Assembly (NCBI GenBank): GCA_964541895.1
Contig: CAZISM010000198.1
Coordinates: forward strand, 1-7,633
Reading direction: 5' to 3'
Origin: CAZISM01 sp964541895
GTDB lineage: Bacteria; Zhuqueibacterota; Zhuqueibacteria; Residuimicrobiales; Residuimicrobiaceae
DNA: 7,633 nucleotides
Every line of letters begins with the position of its first letter. The stretch's first letter is position 1. Of this stretch, positions 1 through 6,077 are shown in pieces. The translations under genes and the position numbers were made by a program. The notes under the pieces were generated by a model. The model saw only the letters and a program-made list of their open reading frames with translations. It had not been told where the DNA came from and did not search any database.

Positions 1-343
1 CCCCCAGCTTTTTCGGCACCAGGCCGGCCACGACCAGGATGTCGGGAATGGTATGTACATAAATGATGTCGTACCCATGGCGCAAGTGGCCTGTCAGCGC
101 CTGCCAGGCCGCCACCAGCACAAACCATGTTAGCTGTATCATATATAATATGATATTAGACGGCTTTCTCATGGAGACCGGTCGCACTATGGTAACCGGA
201 CCACGCGTCTCTTTTGCTTTTTCCTGCGGATCGCGCAGGCAGATCAGATGTACCGTATCGCTCTTTTGTACGAACGCTTCAACGACGCTGCGTACGCGTG
301 CGTCGGATTCATATACGGTGTGTGCCATCATGCATATCTTCAT
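1..343 (-). CDS. GT4-type glycosyltransferase, N-terminal third (partial)
   Basis: An ATG at 343 opens a frame that runs off the left edge, giving 114 residues without a stop. The start MKICMMAHTVYESDARV is the usual first strand and loop of GT-B fold glycosyltransferases of family GT4, followed by a helix (RVRSVVEAFVQKSD, 16-29) and the second strand VHLICLRD (31-38). A hydrophobic stretch (about 64-82) comes next, then YDIIYVHTIPDILVVAG (91-107), matching the family pattern in which a histidine and a Pro-Asp pair mark the acceptor-side cleft. Full proteins of this kind have roughly 350-400 residues, so the nucleotide-sugar binding half lies outside. It probably adds one sugar to the lipid-linked repeat unit on the cytoplasmic side. 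Sugar and linkage cannot be predicted. Confidence 0.85.
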   Translation of the reverse strand, partial: MKICMMAHTVYESDARVRSVVEAFVQKSDTVHLICLRDPQEKAKETRGPVTIVRPVSMRKPSNIILYMIQLTWFVLVAAWQALTGHLRHGYDIIYVHTIPDILVVAGLVPKKLG

Positions 344-349
344 TGCTGT

Positions 350-353
350 CTCC
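350..353 (-). promoter_or_regulatory. Ribosome binding site of the truncated glycosyltransferase gene
   Basis: GGAG lies six bases before the ATG at 343. It supports this start for a gene that leaves the window. The 50-base gap behind the second FemAB-like gene holds nothing else that I can support. Confidence 0.7.
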
Positions 354-393
354 GAGTCCCTGATAGGTTGTTGGCCGGCCGAGCTTGTCCGCG

Positions 394-1452
394 TCAGCCG
401 ATGTGCCGGTACGCCGCTCTGCCCAGCATTTGAAAGGCCGGGAAGGGCGCGTTGCTCAGCATCAATCGTGCGCTTTTGTACAGGATCGATTCTTCCCGCC
501 GTTGCGGCTTTTGTCGGCCACTGCTCTGGTAGTGGAGATCGGTGAGATCCTCGACCTCCGTCGCCCATTTGCGTTTGTGATCGGCCAGGCTGGTGTTGGT
601 GACGCTGGTGCGGCCGAAATTGAATTCCTGGCAGCCCTGGTCATAGGCGATGCGCAGCGCCTGCCAGTAGAGAAATATGGGCAGGTTCAACTCTTTCAGA
701 TCATCGCGAGTGGCCATGGTGTCCGCCAGCATGGTTTGAGCAAATGTAAAGACGTACATGCCGCCGACGATGGCGCCTTTTTGCTCTGCCAGAAAGAGTT
801 GCAGATTTTCGGACAGGTTCTCGTGCAGGGCCTGGAAAAAGGCAAACGGCTGCGGCGGCAAACCGCGATGACGGCGATGGGCCAGATAGATCTCATAAAA
901 GGAGCGCCAGTCCTGCGCGTCGCGGCCGACGCGGAAGGTCAGGGTGGTCTCCTTCGTCTTTGTTATATTCCGCTGCACACAGCTTTTGTGAAATTGTTTG
1001 AACAAGTTTTCAATCGGCTGATTCAGTTGAATGGCATGGGTTTGATAATTGACCGATTTCTGCCAGGATCCGATCTCGGGCAACAACCCCGTTTTTCTCA
1101 ATTTGAGTTCAATGCGCTCCACCTGCAGATCGCCGGCGAGTTCCTCTGCGGCCTGCAGCACCATTTGCCACTCTTCGTTGCCGTTCACCAGCGGATCGGA
1201 GAAATTGGCGAACGGGATACTGACCAGTCGGTCGCCGGTCAACCAGCTCGTGACATGATAGATGGGCAGGCCGGCTCGAATGCGTCCGCGTTCATCCACC
1301 ACGGCCAGACCATACCCCCGCATATGCGGAAAGGTATGCTCCAGAGCGCGCTGCCAGCTGGACAGATGGACGTGGGCACCAAGGGGGTGTTGATGCACAA
1401 ACCTGTCCCATGCGGGATTGGTCAAGGGATCGATTCGAATGATTGTATTCAT
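394..1452 (-). CDS. FemAB/GNAT-fold transferase, second copy (Acetyltransf_6-like)
   Basis: The 352-residue protein shares the layout of the gene at 3554-2514 and the same landmarks: LSSWQRALEHTFPHMRGYGL near the N-terminus (30-49), SIPFANFSDPLV (78-89), the basic helix CVQRNITKTKET (158-169), GLPPQPFAFF (197-206), a FemAB-type core at 226-262, and FNFGRTSVTNTSLADHKRKW (277-296). Identity outside these motifs is low by eye, so it is an old paralogue rather than a recent duplicate and may use another acceptor or donor. No signal peptide or membrane helix is visible. The frame is open upstream to 1701, inside the deacetylase gene in another frame, but that part is arginine-rich without family signal. 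The ATG at 1452 has GAGAA seven bases upstream and lies 40 bases after the deacetylase stop. Acyl or aminoacyl transfer to a polysaccharide precursor is inferred from family and context. Confidence 0.83.
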   Translation of the reverse strand: MNTIIRIDPLTNPAWDRFVHQHPLGAHVHLSSWQRALEHTFPHMRGYGLAVVDERGRIRAGLPIYHVTSWLTGDRLVSIPFANFSDPLVNGNEEWQMVLQAAEELAGDLQVERIELKLRKTGLLPEIGSWQKSVNYQTHAIQLNQPIENLFKQFHKSCVQRNITKTKETTLTFRVGRDAQDWRSFYEIYLAHRRHRGLPPQPFAFFQALHENLSENLQLFLAEQKGAIVGGMYVFTFAQTMLADTMATRDDLKELNLPIFLYWQALRIAYDQGCQEFNFGRTSVTNTSLADHKRKWATEVEDLTDLHYQSSGRQKPQRREESILYKSARLMLSNAPFPAFQMLGRAAYRHIG

Positions 1453-1492
1453 GCTGATGTTCTCGCTTCGGTTCGGCGGCACGGCGTATCTG

Positions 1493-2479
1493 CTACTTGG
1501 TCGAAATCGCTTCACAGGCGATTTGGCTTTCCTTGCTGTTCTGATCGGCGTTGTCCGCAGTGCGGGCCTGCCATTGCGTCCAGAAACGGGCCATGCCGGC
1601 CGGCAACGTCGGCCAATAGCCGGCGGCATATCGCTCTTGGATGTGTTTAAGAAAATTGATGTAATGGTGCACCGGATAGGTCTCTGGCGTCGAATCGCCA
1701 TCGCCGAAATCCATATAGTCCGGATGGGTGTTCAGCAGCGCCATGCCATGGTGTTCGCTGATCCACGCCAGTTTGCGGCGCCAGATGGCGATGGAGTGTT
1801 CCTGCATCAGGATAAAGAGCGTAAAGTCCTGTGCGAGGGTATAGGGTAGCTCTACATAGCGATGGCCGCTGCCCGGGTCGGTGACCGTGAACGGCAGAAT
1901 GGTGTGCATGCCATCCGGCTGGGGCTCAAAGGGATCGGTGTCGAACGTGGAAGCGTCGTATAAAACGTCCAGCCCGTGCAGCCATTCCAGATTATGATGC
2001 ATGGCCGGCGAGCGAAAGCCGACGGCTCCCCATTCCCTGATATATCGGTTGATTTTTGCAGCGCGTTCGTTGAACACGTTTCTCGATTGGTAGAGCCGGC
2101 CATCGTGATGCAGTCCATGAACCCCGACTTCGAATCCCTGCTGCTGCAAGGTCGCGATCAAACCGTCCGGGATCGGATATCGTTCCGGCACAAAGTTAAA
2201 GCTGGAACGAAATCCCAGCTCGGTTTCTATTTTCGCCAGATCCAGGCAGTGTTCAGCGCCTCGCCGGGTGTCCACATCATGGGTCAGAACCAGGGCGAAC
2301 GATTTCTCTTCCGGCCAGTCGACGGGCTGCGCCTGTGCGCTGACCGCAGCCGCCGGGTCGATGGGCCAGATGTCGGCTACGTGAGCCCGTGTCCGTTTTA
2401 CGATTTGGCGGCGCAGGTGCAGCTGCAGCGCGCGTGGGACAACCGGCTTGATTCTGTAATATATATCTCTAATGTTCAT
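1493..2479 (-). CDS. NodB-fold polysaccharide deacetylase, cytoplasmic type
   Basis: The 328-residue protein has the carbohydrate esterase 4 (NodB) motifs in a variant form. Motif 1 is LTHDVDT (H67-D68-V69-D70) instead of TFDDG, giving the catalytic base and metal aspartates. Motif 2 is HGLHH (H121 and H125), the metal histidines. Motif 3 is GFRSPAM (R156). The late motif is LLNTHPDYMD with H252. Such enzymes remove N-acetyl, or sometimes O-acetyl, groups from sugars. There is no signal peptide: the N-terminus, MNIRDIYYRIKPVVPRALQL, is basic and probably amphipathic, so it may sit on the inner membrane face and act on a lipid-linked precursor. The gene lies between two FemAB-like genes, with gaps of 34 and 40 bases. 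The ATG has a modest GGAA site six bases upstream. The last 25 residues are polar and poorly defined. The fold call is strong; the substrate is unknown. Confidence 0.9.
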   Translation of the reverse strand: MNIRDIYYRIKPVVPRALQLHLRRQIVKRTRAHVADIWPIDPAAAVSAQAQPVDWPEEKSFALVLTHDVDTRRGAEHCLDLAKIETELGFRSSFNFVPERYPIPDGLIATLQQQGFEVGVHGLHHDGRLYQSRNVFNERAAKINRYIREWGAVGFRSPAMHHNLEWLHGLDVLYDASTFDTDPFEPQPDGMHTILPFTVTDPGSGHRYVELPYTLAQDFTLFILMQEHSIAIWRRKLAWISEHHGMALLNTHPDYMDFGDGDSTPETYPVHHYINFLKHIQERYAAGYWPTLPAGMARFWTQWQARTADNADQNSKESQIACEAISTK

Positions 2480-2513
2480 AATATGTTCCGTGTTTTAATC
2501 TGTACGTGAGTGA

Positions 2514-3554
2514 TCAGGCGGCATGGGCATATAATATACGGCCGATCATTCTAAGCAAGAGCTCGGGCATGCCGGCAAAAAGCCGGGTGCTCCAGTGCCG
2601 TTCCCGAATCGCCTCCACGATAAACCTGTTCTGTGCCAGGTTATACTTGTGGTAGCGAATCACTTTTTCCTGCGCGCCCCAGTTCAATTTGAAGCGTCGC
2701 AGCCCTTCGTTGCCGGTTTCGGTTTTGCCAAAATCAAACGTTTTAAAACCTTGCTCACAGCCATGTTCGATCGCTTTCCACATGATCAGGTTATTGGCGC
2801 GCAGGGCCTGGTAGCGTTCGTCTGACGCACCGTATTTATAGATGATATGCGGGCCGAAATCGAAAAAAACGGCGCCGGCGATGGTTTTGCGCTCCGCCTG
2901 TGCCAGATAGATTCTGCCTTTTCCCGGCTGGATTATTTTTTCCCAGATGGTGCGGAAAAAGGAATAGGGTTGCGGCGGCAGGCCGTGTTTTTTCCGCGTC
3001 CTGCTGTTCAGCCGGTAAAACGTTTCGAGCGCCTGCAGTGACGAGCTGATCTCTACCTGGACACCCGACCGTTCTGCTTTCCTGATGTTGCGTCTGGTTG
3101 TATCGTGCAGGCTGTTGTAGAGCCTGGTCGCATCGGCCGACAGCTGCAACTGATGTGTAAAGTATTGTTGTGAAGCCGGCTGGCCGGCCATAAGGGTGTC
3201 GCCGCCGCGAAATTCAATGGTTCGCCATCCTCTTTTTTCTGCAAAGGCGTAGAGCTCCGGCAGCACAGCCTGGAATTGCGATTCGGTCTCATAGATCGGT
3301 TCGCAATAATCGGTAAAGGGCAGCGAGATCGCCCGTTTGCCGGTCAGGTAGCTGTTGACCTCCATCATGGGCAGCAAAAAGCGAATGTTCCCTGCCGCTG
3401 CGCTCAGCCAGTAGAACGGCTGGTAGCCGTACGCGGATTTGAACACCTCCGCCCAGGCAGAGGAGAGAAAAAAGTGTCCTTGACCGCTGGCGTGCAGCAT
3501 CTCGTCATAGTGAGTGTGATCGCTGGGATCTATAATTTGGCACGTGCGTGACAT
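2514..3554 (-). CDS. FemAB/GNAT-fold transferase, first copy (Acetyltransf_6-like)
   Basis: The 346-residue protein has the double-GNAT layout of FemAB-like proteins (Acetyltransf_6 type). The first half includes SSAWAEVFKSAYGYQPFYWL (31-50) and LPFTDYCEP (78-86). The second half includes RRNIRKAERSGVQVE (154-168), GLPPQP (191-196), the core strand region YKYGASDERYQALRANNLIMW (239-259, shortened here to its key residues Y239, G242, N255) and FDFGKTETGNEGLRRFK (273-289). Relatives transfer acyl or aminoacyl groups; in polysaccharide clusters they are thought to modify sugar amino groups, but donor and acceptor cannot be read here. No signal peptide or membrane helix is seen, so it should act in the cytoplasm. 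The frame opens upstream at 3635, overlapping the previous gene; I chose the ATG at 3554, which has AGGA nine bases upstream and follows the sugar transferase stop by 40 bases. It is related to, but clearly diverged from, the second copy at 1452. Confidence 0.85.
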   Translation of the reverse strand: MSRTCQIIDPSDHTHYDEMLHASGQGHFFLSSAWAEVFKSAYGYQPFYWLSAAAGNIRFLLPMMEVNSYLTGKRAISLPFTDYCEPIYETESQFQAVLPELYAFAEKRGWRTIEFRGGDTLMAGQPASQQYFTHQLQLSADATRLYNSLHDTTRRNIRKAERSGVQVEISSSLQALETFYRLNSRTRKKHGLPPQPYSFFRTIWEKIIQPGKGRIYLAQAERKTIAGAVFFDFGPHIIYKYGASDERYQALRANNLIMWKAIEHGCEQGFKTFDFGKTETGNEGLRRFKLNWGAQEKVIRYHKYNLAQNRFIVEAIRERHWSTRLFAGMPELLLRMIGRILYAHAA

Positions 3555-3594
3555 GGTTCCGGGTCCTGGTTCGCAATACGGATGAAATGAGTGA

Positions 3595-4839
3595 TTAGTG
3601 AACGTTGTTCGCTTCGGTCGCAGCCTGCGGTCCATGCTTGGCGCGGTCCTCGCGAATCAACTCGATGATGGCCGGAATAGTCTTGAAAAGAATCTTCAGG
3701 TCCGACCAGATCGAAAGGTGCCTGGCATAGGCGATATCCAGGCGAATCATTTCCTTGAAGGTTTTTTTGTTTTTGCCGTTGACCTGCCACGAGCCGGTCA
3801 TGCCCGGCAACACCAGAAAGCGTTCACTCTGCCAGGGCAGGTATTGCACCGCTTCATAGGGCAGACAGGGCCTGGGGCCGACGATGCTCATGTCGCCGAG
3901 CAGAACATTGAACAGCTGCGGCAGTTCGTCGATACACGAGGCGCGCATCACTTTTCCCAGAGGGATGATGCGGGGATCTCTGGCCAGATCCAGTTTGGCC
4001 ATGGGTATGTCCTGTTTCATCAGGTCGGATACGTGTTGCTGATGCGATTCCGTTTCCGCCTGGATTTTCATGGTGCGAAATTTCCAGAACGTAAAGGGAC
4101 GGCCTGCCAGTCCGATGCGGGTCTGTTTGAAAAAAATGGGGCCGGGTGACACTACATAGATGATAGTCCCGACCAGGATGAACAGGGGGGAGAGAAGGAT
4201 CAAGGTGGTGCCGGCGAACAGAATATCCATTATTCGCTTCCAGGCCGGCGTCGGCTTGACCAGCATCGGCAGCAGGCCGTTTTCAGCCGGGCTATACCGA
4301 AGCGGCGTGCCTTGCGATGTCATGGGCTCAGCCTCTGCCGCGCTGTTGACACCTGGGTCGTTCGCCAGGACAAGCGGCGCCTCTTCGCTGACGGCCAGCA
4401 GCATTTCCTGCTCCGCCGAGCGGGGCGCTTTTTCCGGCGCAACCAGGGCTGTGGGATGGATGTATATCTGCCACACATTGGTATTGGTATTGTGACCGAC
4501 CGAACTGGTCAGAGCGTTCGTGAATGACCTGGCGCCTTCCAAACCTGTTTCGTAGAGAAGAACCGCCAGATGGCTGTCGTCCAGCCAGCCCAGAATATCG
4601 GTCATACGTGTTCGCTTTTGCAGCAGCTGCACCATGTATTTAAAATCAGCCCTGCCCAGTTCGTTCATGTTCACAACCACGAGAGAGAATGTTGTATTTG
4701 TACGGTCGGCACGGGCTCGTTCCCGCTGGATTACTCGATTAAATTCCTGTTTTGAATAGATATACGTATTGTGTTCATCTCCAGCGCCCGGGCAAAGCCG
4801 TTTGAGAAGTAGTGCCGGGGTTTCTGCGGATCGTTTCAT
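3595..4839 (-). CDS. Undecaprenyl-phosphate sugar phosphotransferase (Bac_transf) with N-terminal GGDEF-like domain
   Basis: The 414-residue protein ends in a complete bacterial sugar transferase domain (about residues 198-398), a monotopic phosphoglycosyl transferase that moves a sugar phosphate from a nucleotide sugar to undecaprenyl phosphate and so starts repeat-unit synthesis at the inner membrane. It has the membrane-embedded helix at 203-232 ending SPGPIFFKQ, then KFRTM (253-257), DPRIIPLGKVMR (288-299), the catalytic Asp-Glu pair D304-E305 in IDELPQLFN, SIVGPRP (318-324), and GMTGSWQVNGK (346-356). The N-terminal 200 residues replace the multi-helix membrane part of WbaP/WcaJ enzymes. 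Residues about 25-115 resemble a GGDEF fold: FNRVIQRERARADR fits the first helix, and ILGWLDDSHLAVLLYET aligns where R-x-GGDEF usually sits, but the signature is gone. Residues 135-195 look like a flexible linker. The substrate sugar cannot be read from the sequence. The gap after the P-loop gene is 83 bases. Confidence 0.92.
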   Translation of the reverse strand: MKRSAETPALLLKRLCPGAGDEHNTYIYSKQEFNRVIQRERARADRTNTTFSLVVVNMNELGRADFKYMVQLLQKRTRMTDILGWLDDSHLAVLLYETGLEGARSFTNALTSSVGHNTNTNVWQIYIHPTALVAPEKAPRSAEQEMLLAVSEEAPLVLANDPGVNSAAEAEPMTSQGTPLRYSPAENGLLPMLVKPTPAWKRIMDILFAGTTLILLSPLFILVGTIIYVVSPGPIFFKQTRIGLAGRPFTFWKFRTMKIQAETESHQQHVSDLMKQDIPMAKLDLARDPRIIPLGKVMRASCIDELPQLFNVLLGDMSIVGPRPCLPYEAVQYLPWQSERFLVLPGMTGSWQVNGKNKKTFKEMIRLDIAYARHLSIWSDLKILFKTIPAIIELIREDRAKHGPQAATEANNVH

Positions 4840-4844
4840 ATTTG

Positions 4845-4849
4845 CTCCT
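4845..4849 (-). promoter_or_regulatory. Ribosome binding site that fixes the sugar transferase start
   Basis: AGGAG lies five bases before the ATG at 4839. The frame is open far upstream, to 5424, but that part runs antisense-free through the P-loop gene in another frame and shows no protein family signal, so translation very probably starts here. Confidence 0.8.
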
Positions 4850-4922
4850 GAACGGCAAAACTCTGCTTGCCGGTTGCTTTTTCGCTCGTTGCCTTCATAT
4901 TCGTTATGCTTGATCGGGGCGG

Positions 4923-5981
4923 CTACAATCGATGCAGGAGCCATGGTGGTACTATGGACTCGCGTCGATTTAGGATTCCGCCCAGGATGGCGACCTTGTT
5001 TCGTTCCAGCAGGGTGCGAACCTGTTGGATCGATTGGCGCCGTGTTTTGCCAGCTTCCACAACCAGGGTCACAGCCTGACAGAGTCGGGCGAGATCGATG
5101 CCGCTTGGATACGAACCCAACGCCGGCAGGTCTACAAAAATATGGCTGTAATAGCGCCTGGCTTCTTTGAGGAAGGCGGCAAAGGCCATCCATTCCGACT
5201 GGGTGAGGAAGCTCTTGTTCATATCGCCGGCAGTTACGATGTGCAGATGCGGCGTGACTTTTTGTATGCTTGCCAACGCCGGCGCCCCGGCCAGTATGGC
5301 GGCTAATCCCGGTGACGGTATCACTCCAAAGAGGGTATGGAGCGAGGGGTGGTGCAACTGCGCATCGATTAAAAGCACCGCGTGCGGCCTTTCCGGTTGA
5401 TTGCTGTACCTGCCGGTATGCCATTTGGCCCAGGTGAAGGACTTTTCCATTTCAGCGGACAAAGTGGCCAGAGCGCTGCAGATCGTGGACACCCCTTCGC
5501 CCGGATGGATGCTGGCAAAGCCGATGGTCTGCAGGGAGCGCTGCGAGGAGCGCATCTGCTCCAGGATGGCGTGAATCTCGTTTTGGAATTGGTTCATGAC
5601 GCGCTGCTGCGACCGATAGCGGGCGATGCGATTGGAATGCTTCACCGGATGAATCCTGGCGTGTGTCTGCAGCGGCTGCGCCGGTGCTTTGGCTTTGCAG
5701 GCCTCGCTGTTCGCCACAGGTCGCCGTTCCGGACGAGGCGCAGGCGAGAGGCTCTGCATCGGCCGCGGATCGGCTACCGGGCCGGCAAACAGAGTTGCCA
5801 GATCCACGGAGCCGAACTGCGCCCGCGCTGCTCCCCGTGACGAGGTCGATGCCGCTGCGGCTGCGGCCGGTTTGAGCGTGCGACACTGTGCCAGAGTTTG
5901 CAGGCCGGCTGCTAATCTGCCGGGGAGCTTTTTCGCTGCCTGCTCTGTTGCACCCTCGTGTGTCCTGAAAATTTGTTTCAT
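4923..5981 (-). CDS. CpsD/CapB-like P-loop protein with degenerate Walker A (probable pseudo-tyrosine-kinase)
   Basis: The 352-residue protein matches the bacterial tyrosine kinase (BY-kinase) and MinD-like ATPase fold over residues about 125-345. The Walker A region reads HPGEGVST (V164), where the family has PGEGKST; the codon is GTG at 5492-5490. Walker A' is VLLIDAQLHHP, with D206 kept and the usual second aspartate replaced by Q208. Walker B is IFVDLPAL with D284. The VVEAGKTRRQS segment (308-317) is typical. The C-terminus ends PPWLLHRL, without the tyrosine cluster that these kinases phosphorylate. Residues 1-110 are a low-complexity Ala/Pro/Arg-rich extension, and about 17 extra residues sit between Walker A and A'. 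It follows a co-polymerase that lacks a kinase domain, as in split CapA/CapB pairs. Family membership is clear. Loss of ATP hydrolysis or kinase activity is inferred from the residues, so it may act as a structural or regulatory partner. Confidence 0.85.
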   Translation of the reverse strand: MKQIFRTHEGATEQAAKKLPGRLAAGLQTLAQCRTLKPAAAAAASTSSRGAARAQFGSVDLATLFAGPVADPRPMQSLSPAPRPERRPVANSEACKAKAPAQPLQTHARIHPVKHSNRIARYRSQQRVMNQFQNEIHAILEQMRSSQRSLQTIGFASIHPGEGVSTICSALATLSAEMEKSFTWAKWHTGRYSNQPERPHAVLLIDAQLHHPSLHTLFGVIPSPGLAAILAGAPALASIQKVTPHLHIVTAGDMNKSFLTQSEWMAFAAFLKEARRYYSHIFVDLPALGSYPSGIDLARLCQAVTLVVEAGKTRRQSIQQVRTLLERNKVAILGGILNRRESIVPPWLLHRL

Positions 5982-5987
5982 GGCTGG

Positions 5988-5993
5988 TCCTTT
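5988..5993 (-). promoter_or_regulatory. Ribosome binding site that fixes the P-loop gene start
   Basis: AAAGGA lies six bases before the ATG at 5981. The same frame is open further upstream to a TTG at 6023, but that extension adds 14 residues without family resemblance and would contain this site, so the ATG at 5981 is preferred. Confidence 0.75.
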
Positions 5994-6002
5994 ACTATTC
6001 CA

Positions 6003-6018
6003 CTCCGGGCGACCCGAG
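6003..6018 (-). other. Small inverted repeat before the P-loop gene
   Basis: The 96-base gap between the co-polymerase and the P-loop gene contains a short inverted repeat, CTCGGG then CCCGGAG in the transcript, with a three-base loop and one bulged base. It ends nine bases before the ribosome binding site of the next gene. No run of T follows, so it does not look like an intrinsic terminator. It could modulate translation or transcript stability, or be chance. Confidence 0.25.
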
Positions 6019-6077
6019 ATCAATGGTTCTGCACCTGGATGACCGATGCTCGAGCCGCTGGTAAAACTCTTTTTTAT

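Noticed and set aside
144..149. TATAAT in an AT-rich patch, a possible plus-strand promoter
   Set aside because: It lies inside the glycosyltransferase coding region, where the codons encode a hydrophobic segment; no matching -35 element and no plausible plus-strand gene follow.
372..379. GGCCGGCC-type palindrome, one of several GCCGGC-rich sites
   Set aside because: Similar words occur throughout the coding regions as a result of Ala/Gly codon use; there is no regular spacing or flanking duplication to suggest a repeat element.
385..1650. Long plus-strand open frame of 421 codons
   Set aside because: It runs antisense to the second FemAB-like gene and the deacetylase end, has no family resemblance, and its length is explained by the codon bias of the minus-strand genes.
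1453..1701. 83-codon N-terminal extension of the second FemAB-like protein
   Set aside because: It overlaps the deacetylase coding region, is arginine-rich without domain similarity, and the ATG at 1452 has its own ribosome binding site.
4840..5424. Upstream extension of the sugar transferase frame by 195 codons
   Set aside because: It lies in another frame within the P-loop gene, is arginine-, proline- and threonine-rich without family signal, and a strong ribosome binding site marks the start at 4839.
5982..6023. TTG start for the P-loop gene
   Set aside because: It adds 14 residues that include the translated ribosome binding site; the ATG at 5981 has AAAGGA at good spacing.
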